A DNA stretch of 64,000 nt from Anseranas semipalmata (lineage: Eukaryota > Chordata > Aves > Anseriformes > Anseranatidae). Below are positions 12,501 to 26,100 of the stretch, one piece after another (position 1 is the stretch's first letter; each line of letters begins with the position of its first letter). The position numbers were made by a program, and so were the translations under genes. The stretch is from positions 272,505 through 336,504 of the forward strand of contig VXAA01007177.1 in NCBI GenBank assembly GCA_013399115.1, written 5' to 3'. Below the pieces are notes generated by a model. It was given only the letters and a program-made list of their open reading frames with translations, was not told the DNA's origin and made no database searches.

Positions 12501-15500
12501 TAGATATAAAACAGTCATTACATATTTTTATCTCATTCAGAGCAGAACTTTGATAAAAGACACAAAAAGATTGTGTGGCAAAATGAAATGAGATTGAAAG
12601 CCACTAGGAGAGAGAGTAGCTGTGAAATACTAGTTCCCTCATTTTCATGGGAACTGAATTGTAACCACTGTTTTTCCTTAAGAAGGATGTCTTGTTTTCT
12701 TGATAGTATAGCATTATTCCCCTCAGAAAATCAAGATAAAGGAAGTATGGGAACCCTTAACCAGTTAAATGGCTTCAGATCTGGAGTTTGCTTTTCACAA
12801 TGATAGGGGCAGGTGACTAAGGCTCTTGAGATTATATCTACATGAAAATACTTACTGCATGAAATCCAGAGCATGGAATTAACATGCTTTTACCCTGTTC
12901 AAATACACTGTAATTTAGCCATCACGTTTATTGTAGGTCTAACATGCTGTAGGTTATACCACTGGTCTGTAAATTCACAACCTTCTATCTCCACTATATA
13001 TTTTTTTCATGTAGCCATAACCCGAGATATTTAGGCATGTGTGAATTTTTTTCTCTGTAAAATTGAGTATTGGTGCTGTTACCACAACGCATCTCAGAAG
13101 TTCATAATTTTTTCTTTATGAACTTCATGTACAAGCGAAGAGGAAAAATGAAATGGAAAACCCTTGAGAGAGAGATTTTATATTTGAGGTATGAGAATCA
13201 AGGTCAAATGTGAATCACTCGAGCTCTTACAAAATTTAACACTTGTTTAGAACTCAGATGTGTATCCACACAAAAATGTGTGAGTTAATACCTAAGGCTA
13301 GTTCCTGTTTGGTGTTTTGACTTCTGCTTCATAGTTATGCATAGTAATTTCACTTAGTACAAAATAAAATAATCTTTTTATCATTACTAAGACAGTGATT
13401 CATGGAATTTCTAGCAGTGAAAACAGACACTTCAGTGAAGGCTGGAGGAACTCTGCAGTAGGGAGTTTGGCTTTTAACTTGACATACAATGTAGAAGGTG
13501 GCTGATTTCAGTCAGGATGTTATGGAATGTTCTGAACATGTTTAAAGAAGTACTAATGCAGTGTCATCTTTTCAGCTTCCAAAGGCCCCTATTAGTCCTT
13601 GTTGACAGAAACATAGATTTAGCAACTCCTCTACATCATACTTGGACATACCAAGCTTTAGTGCATGATGTTCTGGTAAGAATAAATCTGATTTTGTTAC
13701 CAAAAATATTTTTTCACTCAGCTTGTTATTAAGCTTAATAGTAGATTCTCTCTTAATCCAAAATCTGTTTTGCTTGTTTTATCTGAAAGTTGTTTAGTTA
13801 AAACAACTTTTTAACAATTTTTTGAGAAGGTTTATTTAGCAATAACTTCTAAAATTGTTAAAAAGTTGAAATCTTGATATTATCAAAAGAGAGGTAATTC
13901 AGCAATCCTAGATCATTCTCGAGTAGTTCATGATCTTTTATGTTAACTCAAAATTCCATTAATTCAATTCATTTTTGAAAAATGCTTATAATGAATTTTA
14001 AAACTGATTTTAATATTAGTTTGCATTTCCAAAAATACTTGTGTATGTTTTTCTCCACAAGATGGTGTAGATGCTCAACATAGAAGTGCCAAGTGGTATA
14101 TCACCATACTGTCATATCTAAAATAGATTTTTAGATTTTAGGAATCTAAAATAGATATTTTTATTTTTATTTTTTGAAATTAAGATAGCCTTAAAACCCT
14201 TTCATTTCCTTGAGTTTATTTTATAAAACCACTAGTGGAAATGTACTTGAATGAAAGCAAATACTATTTACCTAGGATTTGTGCATTTCATACGTAGTTA
14301 CAATGTAACTAATACAAGATATGAGTAAGAATAATTACTTTCTGGAGGATTTTTTATATTCTAGAGTTAGTCATGCAAACCATTTCAAAATCTAGCCTTG
14401 AGAAATATTTTGGTTTTATTACTGAGTCTGTTACAGGAAGATGTAAATTATACACATGCACCTAAGTAGATATAGTTATGTGTTTGTATGCAAAGTTGGT
14501 TGTGAACTGTATAGTCATATGTACAGTGTTGTCTAGAAACTTGCATTGTTGCAATGAAGTTTTTTTAGCACAATTGGGATGTTTTATGACACTTTTAAAT
14601 TCTATTTTATGTAATTCATTATTTGTGGACAGTCTTTTCCTCTTAACCTAAAGGATGTTCTTTTACAAATAAACACTTTTTGGCCTGGTTTCTTTAGGAA
14701 AGGCCTATATGAAAAAAAATGAGGTTTGCGCTGTGTTTTTTCCAATAACTGTTGAACTGTCTAGACACTTACAAATGGAAATACTGCATTTCTACAAGTT
14801 TCTTTTGAAAATCAGTGAAAGAGTAGGGAATGGAGACCCAAATTAGAATTTTACAGGTGCAGATGCTATTGCATGAAGTCAACACTTACTTCTGTTTGTT
14901 GCCTGCGAACCATTTAATGAGCAAACGCTTGCTGACTAGCTAAGAAATACATGCCATGCTCCATGTACCTGTCTCCCACGCAGCTGCTAGGTAGAGAAAG
15001 TAGTGTAGGATAGCCTCAGGCATGTGCTGGGGTAAGACTTTGATGCACCAAGACGCAGAGGGATCAAAGATGTAGTAGAAACTAAGGAGAACTAGTGCCA
15101 CAAATATGGAGAGGTATTGGAATAACACCAGCAGAACGATTTGAGGATCATTGGAAATTTATCTGTGCTGCATCAGGCTTCAGGAGTTTCTCTAGAACAA
15201 CTTGTTAAATGTTGCATGTTGCTTCTCATTTTTGACTGAGTTGATGGGATTATGAATTTGTATAATAAAATTGTGACCAAGTGGCCTGTGATTCCATGTC
15301 AAGGGCAAAAGTTTAATTTTAAAACCAGTCGAGTTATTCAACTTAAAGGCAAGCACGCCAGGTTCTTCATAGACTGAGCATAATATTTCATGAAGAAACC
15401 ACAGTAGCCTTTCAAAAGGCCATAAATTGTAACTGAAAATGTTACCATGGTGATAATTATGTAAACTGTACTTCCACATAAATTGTTTTACATTTAAGCT

Positions 15501-17070
15501 CTCAGTTACAATAGTCCAGGAATTCTGTGGGGTGTTGAACTAAATACTAACCAAGCCACAAAATGGTGTGCTGTGTCCTTTGGGATGATAATGGTGGTGT
15601 TTCTACACATAAGCAGACTTGTATGCACAGATCCCCATTTCTGATTAAAATACCCTTTGGGAGTGGTTATGGAAAAGAGGGAGGCACAGATAGAAGGCCT
15701 TTTAAAGATAAAATGTGGAGGTCAAAGCAGGAGGACTGGAATGAATCATTTTGGTAAAACTTGTAAATGCCAGAACTAACTTGGAAACTCAGGTCACTGG
15801 TGATTTAAATTGAGCCAAAGCATAGATCTCCATTAAAAATTACAGCTGAATTTTTAATCAAATGATTTTTTTTTCCTTTAACTGTGTAGGGAACAAATGT
15901 ACATTAAAAGTACTCTATTTTTACTGAAACCTTAAGCACGCTGTGAAAGATGAGGTTTCTACCCATTAACTGCATGTGCTTCCTTTGACTAGCTACTTGG
16001 GTTTGCTTCTGTTCTAGCATGGTTGACTTAAAATGAAATACTATAAGTGTGAACTTTGCCAAGATATAACTAGAAACATTTTTAAATCATTTTTATTTGA
16101 CAATTTTACTTACAATGATCTGCTGTAATGAACATAATAAAACAGTTTTGTTTCTGGAAAAAATATATATTCTAAAAGATTCTTGACAGTTTCTGTAAAG
16201 TTGACGATATAACTCCTTTTGTCATTATTTGCCAAGCAAAGATCACCTTTGAAATGTTAAATGGTCTTCAAAAGGGTTAGAATAAAGTCGGCAGATAGGA
16301 TACTTGCTAAACTCTGTGTTGAAAACCACAGGGTTTATGCTGCAAAAAACACAGAGCTGTCCTTGGCAAAAGTGGGGGGGGAACAAAAGGCACAGGAAGC
16401 AGTGTGGTGACATAGGATGTGAGTATAACTCAGTCATCTAGCTAAAAGATACAGTTTCTAGGTTTGTGCATCTGTGGAAGAAAAGCTAATTGGAGAAATA
16501 GCAGCTTTGTTGCAAGCTCTTGTTTTTATCATATACTCTGTCTCAGTAGTGTTTAAAAAAATAGGGAAAGATTTGTGAAGGTTTATCTAAATAGTCCTCA
16601 CAGTAAATATTCCTGTTGCTGATGTCATGAGCTTCTTTGCAACTTTGATACATTTGATACATTTGCTGATTTTTGGTAAGTGAAATTCAGCCTTAGAAAC
16701 TTCTTTTTGTCTGCAACACAGAAGCTTTCATTACTTTAAAGTTTTGGTCTGAGCGCTTAGAGCTTAGTTATTGCTAAATAATTTATTTTCCATATAGAAA
16801 CCGGTATTCCTGTCGGTTCAGTTTAAGAAGGTTGCTTGCATGTAAGACAAATCAGATGTCCTTACTTGACAGTTGTTTTCTTTGTGCAGTATTTTTGGAG
16901 TTCTTAAATTGCTATTTTTTTTATCTAGTTAATAAACTGTTTACTGTCCTCTTACGAAATTTTAATAAATAGTTGTGTTACTATTTTTTCTAGAAAATAT
17001 TCTGGAAGATAACTGGCTGAGTATAAAAGACTGATTAAATGATTAAAAACTATCAAATATTTACATGATT

Positions 17071-17103
<33 letters not shown>

Positions 17104-20100
17104 TTAGGATTTCCATTTGAATAGAGTTAACTTGGAAGAATCAACAGGAACAGAAAGTATTCCAGCAGGTGCTAGACCTAAGAAAAAAAATAAGAAATCT
17201 TATGATTTAACTGCATCTGATAAATTTTGGCAGAAGCATAAGGGCAGGTAAGCTATATAGGTACAAAGGTTATATTAAGTTAGTCAGTTTGTATGGTAGA
17301 ACTTCCTTGGGTTTGTTTGGCTGTGAGGGCATGTGATTGTATCATAGTACTACAGATTAGGCTCACAAATCTGAGTATGTGCCTGGAGAAGTTTTCTGTG
17401 GTCTTATGATGTTAGTGTGGTGGGGGTTTTTTTGTTTTTTGTTTTTTTAAATAGGCTTAACTATTTAAATCTGATTTTAAGAGTACAAATAACAGTTAGG
17501 GTTGGTAGAATATTTTTGGAGCACAAAGGGTTCTGGGTTAGGAAGTGCAAAAAGAAATAGAAAAGTATGCTGTCTTTACCCTTATTCAGATGAATATTTG
17601 TACAAAGTTCTGTCTGCCTATAAGGTTATTGTATTTAAAGAAAGAAACAATGTGATTGATACGGCTTGTCCTATGTGTTCTACAAAGTATTAAATTTTAG
17701 GGGGAGAATTCACTGCATAAAAAACTAATTCCTTTAGTAAATTTTAAGAAAAATAAAAATGGTGAGAGTATAAATTCAAAGTATTCTTTCATATTATGAT
17801 AATTCTATTTTTAAGCTTCTTTGGAAATATTTTTGAAGATTTTTTTTTTTTAGGGAATGATCATTGTCCATATTCATTATATCATTTGTTGTATCTGCTT
17901 TTTGGTACAAAGCATGAAACTGTTCTTATCAAAATAACATAAAAATATTGAAAGCAGTGTCTATATATCTTAGAAAATTTAAGTAAGCATACAGTAAGAT
18001 GTCACTGTATTCACTGACTTGATAATGTTGCATAGTTCATGTATTGGTATTTCTGAAATACATTTTCAAGATCATCTTGATCATACAACATGTCTGGTTC
18101 TAGTGTTTCAGTTTGTTGATTTAACTGAGCCTAATGCAGAGTGTTGCATTAGTCCTTTTCCAGAGGTAGCTGAGTCTGTTCAACAAGAACTGGAATCCTA
18201 CAGAGCCCAAGAAGATGAAGTCAAAAGACTTAAAAGTATCATGGTAAGGTTTATCTTCTGTGCTTTATTTAAAGCCTAACAGGACTTGTACAGATGCTCA
18301 GTGCCCTCTGCCAGCCCACAACAAAAAATATCAGCGTGTGCTGAAGTTTAGGCATAACGTAAATTTAAGTGTAGGACTGGGAGTACCTTAATTCATGCAA
18401 AAGTTCAATTTCTTGCATTGGCATTCTTGTATTGGCATTACATTTATATAAGTTCCATAATAAGTGTAAAACACAATCCAGACATTAATATCACTATGAG
18501 AAAATAGGTTCTAAGTGCAATGACTGTAGTTCTATATATCATCTTTGTGCTTATGATTTTCATTCCTCTTTCCAAACCATTCTCCAAAACCAGGGTATAG
18601 AAGGGGAGGATGAAGGAGCAATAAGCATGCTTTCTGACAATACAGCTAAGCTAACTTCAGCTGTTAGGTAAGTAATCAATAATGCGTTATTTTTTAATTA
18701 ATTGGGAACAATTTCTAATTCTTTCTGTCATTTCACTTTTAATATCCTTTGAAATAAATAGTTTTAAAAATAGGCTATTCGGCTCAGTAATAAAATTTGA
18801 ATGCTGTTAAACACAGCACCTTTCACAAGTAGTTGTGCATGCAACTTCTGCAGCATGTGTATGTTATTCCTTTAAACATGGCTTTGGAATGTTTCATCAG
18901 CAATGCTGAATAATCTAAGTGCATCACAGATTTGCTTACAAACTCTGCACGGGAAATTTATTCTCCTGCTTCTGTATTCCTAACCACTTTGAATGACACT
19001 AAAAGTCTGAGGTATGTTGTGCCCTGGTTAGAATTTGATTGCAGTAACAGAAGATGTGAATGATCACATGCTTTCTAAAAAGCAAGCAGATGTTTCCAGG
19101 CTTCCCCCATAAAATCTTTAAATTTTGTACTTCTTGAGATGCTGGTTTCAGGTTAAGGCAGTAAGGCATGAAAGTGACAAGCATCAAAAGCTTTAAACTA
19201 TGACAGCAAAAAAAAATTCACATGACTACAGCTTCATCAGAAAGTTTTACTGTTCAGTTAGTCTCTCGTTGACTGTTTCCTGTAATCTGCCATTATTAAG
19301 GAAAATTTTGTCCCAATTCAGAACATAGTAAACTCACCTATTGCAGTGTTTCAGCTCTAATCTCATAAATATAGGATTACTGTGAGAAGTCCAAATGACT
19401 GTTAAGGATCTTCCACTTAAGCATGCTTCTGCTGGAAGCATTCAACTGGGCTTTGCTCTTTTGTTGTAAATCTTCCTACAGAAAATGCACTTCAAAGTTG
19501 TCTTATGCTTTACAATTTCTGGGAAACTTTGGAATATCTAATAATAATTGTAAAACAGAGGCTCTAATATAGAGGATCCTGTCTTTTTTTTAAATGCAGT
19601 CCTTTACAAGGCAGTATGAATCACCTTCCAACTATAATGTCATTAATCCAGTCATCACAAGTAACACTAATTTTGTAATTTTTTAAAGGAGGAAAGAAGG
19701 TATGGTTACTGAACTTCATTGTTCTTCAGGATGTGCACTCAGTGTCATTAGAAGCATTGTCATCCTCTTAGTATAAAACTGAGTGAGACACTGTCTGTCC
19801 TGGGTGCTTTAGGCTGTGAAAGCATGTAGACCTTGAGAGATAAAATTACTGTTGACCAAAAGAATGCAGTCTTTTATACATGTGATGCCCAGGTGCCAAC
19901 AGCGGAAATCATGTAGATTGCAATGTCTTAAGTAACTAATTTTCTAGAAAGTAAACTTAACTATTTGGTTCCCTGTTTTACAAAAGATTCCTCTTCAATC
20001 ATGAGTCTTGCATAGAAAATTGTTTTATGCAGAAGAGCCTGTGACAAATTCCAGGACATCCAGAGGTTCTCTGCTTGTTTGACAGATATTTTCATTATTT

Positions 20101-23100
20101 AGTATATTATTTGATAATTATTTGATCATTATTTGACATTATTTGATATTCTTTTACAGATATTATTATTTGGCAGATATTGAAACCTTTATCTGTATCA
20201 GACATGAACTAAGTGTTGATTATGTAAGCCATAATTTTAGTAGATGATTTATTTAGGTAAGTAGGGCAAATATCTGTTGTTGTTGATCATGAGCTTTCAA
20301 CAGGAAAACTAAATTACCCATGTTATGTGTATTTTTTGTCAGTCAAGATAAAAACCTGTTTCAGTACATTTCATGTGGATAACTTAGTTCTATTTGAGAA
20401 TCATTACATCTATACTTTGAAACATTTTAGTTACAACCCTACTGTATTCCATATATTTTTTTTTTTTTTACCAACTATAGACAATACACAATTCAACTAA
20501 CTGCTGCAACTCAGCAGGTTAGTTTGTATTTAATCTTTTCAGCTCTCTTCCAGAACTCCTGGAAAAGAAGAGGCTCATTGATCTTCATACAAATGTTGCA
20601 ACAGCTGTTTTGGAGCATATAAAGGTAGGATTGTTCTCTGACTTCATTTTCTGTCAGTAAGATGCTCCTTACCTGGAGCAATATATTTGAGCAAGTGAAG
20701 TGAGGTAAGTGAGCCTTCTCAACTGTGCTACCTTTTGCAGAAATCACAGTATAACATTACTTAGTGTTGATGGGTGAGAGGAAATGAATTTTGAATGTCT
20801 CTGCGTGAAAATTGAATTAAACACCAGTTTCTTTGCATTGGAATTTATTACTACACTCTCGTTTTTTTATGATGGCCACAACCTTTATCGTGGGTTAAAT
20901 TCTTTCTAAAATAAGTTTCCAACAGAAGTGCTTGGTTAATTTTAGAGACATGCCATGGCAAATTATGACTTGAGTCTAAGCATTAACTTTCTGTTCTGTA
21001 TGTGCTTATTAAGAGTACTGGTTACTGTTCACCAAATGAAAATGATATCCAGAGGTGTGGCAGTAATGATGCAAGTTACTAAACTGGCCTTTCCACCGGG
21101 GTCTGTGTTAGATGCCTCTTGCACATAGTTTAAACACTTAAGAAGCACGCTTGTCCTCTTTCTTGTTTAAGTCTGCTGCTCTTGTATCAGACTTGCAGTT
21201 TCAGTATCAAGTAAAGACCATGGTTACTAACTACTAGGATAATTTTGAAGATGTATCTGCTTCCACAGTATGACAAGAGAAATTATAGATAAGACTTTCA
21301 GAAACATTGAAATTCCATTCCTGGAAGTGATTCAAGCACCAAGTCTCACTGAAAATGAATTGTTTAGAAAATTTTACCCCATGCTATATAAAACCAATAG
21401 AAGGCAAAGTGTTTTGAAGCCTACTTTAACATCTGTAAAGTGTGTAAGATCTGTCCTCAGTTATTACTGCTACTGATTTTTTTTCTCAACCAAGCACTAT
21501 AAATGAACAGAGGATTCATTCTGAATTTTCGAATGTAGAATATGGAAAATAGAATAGAATAAAATACAGAGTAGTTTTAGTTGGAAGGGATCTACAGAGA
21601 TCAAGTCCAAATGTCAGACTACTTTGGGGCTGACCCAAAATTAAAGCCTATTAAAAAGCATTATCCAAATGCCTCTTAAACATGGACAGGCATGGGGCAT
21701 CAACCACCTTTCTAGGAAGCCTGTTCCAGTGTCTAACTATCCTCTCAGTAAAGAAGTTTTTCCTAATGTGTAGTCTGAACTTCTCCTGATGCAGCTTTGA
21801 GCCGTTCCCACGTGTCCTGTCACTAGATACCAGGGAGAAAAGATGAGCACCTCCGTCTCCACTTTCTCTCCTCAGGAAGTCGTAGAGAGCAATGAGGTCA
21901 CCCCTCAGCCTCCTTTTCTCCAAGCTTAGCAAACCCAGTGGTTTGACAGTAATGACAGGCCTACACCACTAGTATTTTATATACAATTTGTTGGACAGAA
22001 GCCAGGTTTCAGAGTGGGATGTGGAATGGAAGTAACATCAGTTTTGATCAACTGTGACCTCTTTAGCAAGAGTCAGATGCACTTGTTCCTTCTTGATTAG
22101 GTGATAATGACACACTGTTCTGTTACCTAGAGGTGGAAGGAGTTACTTTAGTGTCCCTCTGCCATAACCCTCTACTACCAGCCCTTAGGCTCCCTCCTCC
22201 GATAGGAGCCTGCTTCTAGAGAGCTCCCAGGGAGCGATGATCGATTTCTCCATAAATGATTTTCAATTCTCATCCCGCAAAGTGCTCAGGCTCCCTATTT
22301 TCTTATTGTATCACTGTCAAAGAAGATTGTGGGACAGATAGGCATGCAGTTTCTTCAGTATGTTGATGATGCATTTGCCTCTATCATTACTTTGATTTAG
22401 AAAGAATCACTTCCTTCTTCTCCACTTCGGAACTATCTAAACTCAGGCAAATGCAGGAACACATGTTTTTCCATTGGAATTTACCTACAGAAAAGCCTTT
22501 TCACTAAATGTTTGTAAAATTTCTTCCAGTTGCTTTGTCCTGTCTGTTTCCTCCTCTCTTTTCACTCTCCAGTGTTACAAAAAGAATTTTTCTAACTCAA
22601 GCTGTGGAATTTTAAAGTGCAAAATGAGATGTTACCTCATGTATTCCTCAGAAATATGTTCACAAAAGAAACAGTATCTCAGCCAGTACTTTTTAAAGAA
22701 ATTCTGATGGCACCTTGAGGCTGTGGGTGCAATAGGTTTTATATACAGTTAAAGAAAGAAACTGATTAGGATAAGAGGAAGATAATTTTTTTGGCAAGTG
22801 CCCAGGTCATGAGGAGCTAGTAAGGCACCATGCTTTTCTTCAGGTTATTTTTTTTTTCACTTTTAAAATGATCTGGAAGTACACTCAGACTTTAAAATAG
22901 ATTCTTTGCATCGTCCGTTATGTTTTTTTTACTGCAGTAAATATTTGAGCATTTTTCGTCTTACATCTATGAGAATCAGTGCAAAGAATGCTATGAGACC
23001 TGCTCTAATTAGACTGAGGTTAATTTTTCTTATGGTTATATTTTAGTGCTCAGTTTACATCTGCTTTCCACATGGTCTTGGATCATTTTCTAAGACACAG

Positions 23101-26100
23101 CAAGAGGAAACCAGAAATTAATCACATACCCAAGGGTCCTGGCAGTTTTCTGGCATATCTAAGTGTTTAGTGAAATGATGGAAAGAATGCATCACTTTCT
23201 TCGCTAAATGAACCATCAACTCCTTATTGTCAACGCTTAGAACAAAGGCATCCTTGTTTTGCGTTGATTGTTTTTTCTCTGAAGAAGCTGGTGACAGAGG
23301 ACTGTACCCAGCAGTTAACAGATTTAAGACTAGAATTATGGATATCTTTCTAGCTACTTTAGAGCTTCAAGTAATGCGTATCTTTGCATGTCTGCCTAAT
23401 ACGAATACCTGAATTACTGAAGTATGTTAAATTATGGCATGTACACTTATGCTTTTTTAAAATGGTTAAATGGAGAGAGGGGTAGGTTAACATATTGCTA
23501 GAATTCCATACATAATTGTGGATTCCATACATAAGTTGTGGATTTTTAAGTGAATTATTATCAGTCTTAGATTACCAACACTTGTTCAGTTTAGGGTTTT
23601 GTTGAATCCCTACATAACTTTCTCATCACATTTCTCCAGTTTTGCATGATCTCAAGGCCTGATACTTTGAACGATTCCATTATCTGGATGGCCTTTCAAA
23701 TTATCGATTGCATATTTTGTAACAGAATTCCACTATTTTAACGGTTCTGTTTTAAACCAGGTTGCATTTTCATCTTACAACATGAACAGAAAAAGTACAT
23801 GTAGTAAAATATATATGTCACAGCAGTCCAGGCCAGTTTTCTGTAATTCAGAAGTGATAATTAGGTAACTTCCCAGTCAATAACATTTTTTTCTGAGTTC
23901 AGTTGCAGTGACCCTTCTGTCATTATTTTGTGGGTAGTTCTATACAGTTCAGTCAAAGGGAGCTGCCTGTAGCTGCCGCTTCCAGCCTTCTCCTAGAGTT
24001 TCTCTTCCCCTTGACAGGAGCAGGCTATAATTATCTGACTAGCCTCACTCTTTCCATAGACTTCTGTGGGCTGTTACTTCTGGTTGTTTTCTGTCAATAC
24101 CTTTGAGAAATTCCAGTACTTAAAAAAAAAAAATACATATTTTGTCGTCTTCTGCATGTTTTCTCTCTCTTAAAGGAAGTATCTTTGAGTAAAAGGTAAA
24201 AAAAAAAAAGTAAAGAGGACAGGAGAGTCTCCTACAAATCCTTACAAAAATGACCCTGTAAGAGATTTCAGTGGATCCTGCTTCCACTTTTCTGCTTAAA
24301 AATGAAGGAATTTTATGCTTGTTTTGGAGTCCGGCGCTCAGGGGGAGATTCCCATTGTGTTTCAGTAACTTACCCTAAAATAAAATTTGGCTTATTAACA
24401 GCCTATTTCTAAAGATGCTAAGTTGAAAGTTTTCACAAATATTAAAAAAAAAAAAAAAGTAAGCTGAAGTGTGGAGCTTTAACTACAACAATGATCCTGT
24501 CCCTGAATTGGAAACCAGAAAAGTCTACTGAATGGTATCAGTGTGGAATAAGATGTCACATTAGGAAATGAAGAGCAGGAGGCAGGAAAGGAATAACTGC
24601 AAATGTGAATGCATCTTGGTTTTATTTTATTTATTTATTTATTTTCTTCACCCTGCTATCTGTCTTGGCACCCATAAGAACCTCTTCCTTGCTGTCTTGT
24701 CTTCTTGAATCTACAGGATTGTTTAGCTCCTATTCCCCAACTTTTTCTCTTGGCATGTCTGGGAGTTTGTCATTGAGCAGAATGGCTCTTACTTAAATGG
24801 GACATCTGCTTCTCAGTAGCACTTCTTAGGCTCTTGGCTCTTTGGAAAGGAACTTTCTCATTGATGTGGCATATCTGGGAAATCTGTCAAAAGGTAACTA
24901 GTAGTATTTAAGGCTATTCAGTAATCCATATGAAATCTTATTTGGTGTCCATCGAATTCCTAGCATACCTGTGTAAGAAAAATACTGCCCTAATTACCAC
25001 CTTTGCTAGTAACCTTGGTTAGTTACCTACTGATGAAGCAGCTGAGCAGACTTCACCATATTGATCTATCTCACTAGTTCATGCTTATGTCACATCAGCA
25101 AGAGTACTGAAAATTTTATGTTACTGCTTATCTCTGGTGTCCCTACTGTGAACAGACATAAAGGAGCTGAGTTTTTTAGGACTTTCAGTCTGTTTTCTTT
25201 TCCCAAAGAGTGCTAAGTTCACATTTCAAAAATAATTGTCCAAAATTTTTAAGAGAGTAAGTGTACACGTACCATTAATGTTTCTGTTCAGGCTCTAAAT
25301 ATAGTGAATATATGCAATCAGTGAGCTTTCTTTGCTGCAGTTAGTCTGTTTGGTTTGGTAGTCTTAGCCAAACAATCGTAAAGTGGCACATGGTTGAGAA
25401 GAATTTTAAGCATTTTGTGCTCAAAATAACTTAACAACTGTAAATCTGCTCTTATAATTTAAAGTATCTCATGTTTAAATTATATAATTTTATTTAAAAG
25501 TTGATCTATAAACAGATATATTGAATTAATGTCTTTTGTTTTATGTTGTGTAGTTTTACATGCCATCTGAATAAATTTGTCTTAAACAGAACACCAGCTA
25601 AGATAATACAGGCACTGCCAAATTCAGCAATAATATATTTATCTTAATAAGATGAAGTTTCCAGATTTCATGTCAATCCTTTGTTTGTTGGATGCCTTTT
25701 GTCTGGGAAAAATATTTTAAACTTAAAAACATTGACTTTAACTCCTTGTAAGGAGCTACAGATGTATTTAAAACATAAAAAACAAGTAATGGGAAGACTA
25801 GGAAAATTGTAGTGGCTTCTTTGCAACTGTTTTCTCTCTCTAGAAACAGTTAAGGAAACTATAACGCAGATAAGAATTGTAGAATTGTACAGTATCGTGG
25901 AGAGGAGTCACAGAACTTGTCTGACATGCCAGATACCAAACTGCATATGAAGTAGGGACTCGGAAAAAGGCTAGCAGTTCAGTTCTATTCACTTTAAACT
26001 AGTGTAACATAACCACTGCTAATCACTTTACCTTTCAGCTAAATAAGGTATTATTAATGCAAGGCTTTACAGCAGTGTAACTACCAAAATATGGCTGTGA

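Larger units (their letters stand above)
13676..17107 (+). other. SCFD1: SCFD1 intron 10
   Basis: 3.4-kb intron, phase 0. It contains an A/T hairpin (14129-14151), an unusual segment with two hydrophobic minus-strand ORFs (14940-15480), and a 30-T tract at its 3' end. Confidence 0.9.

Noticed and set aside
18019..18152. Upstream extension of exon 12 as coding sequence
   Set aside because: The frame stays open, but there is no supported splice entry and human homology starts at the serine at 18153.
21651..21932. 93-codon minus-strand ORF in intron 14
   Set aside because: It is the C-terminal remnant of CR1 ORF2 inside a truncated element, not a separate gene.
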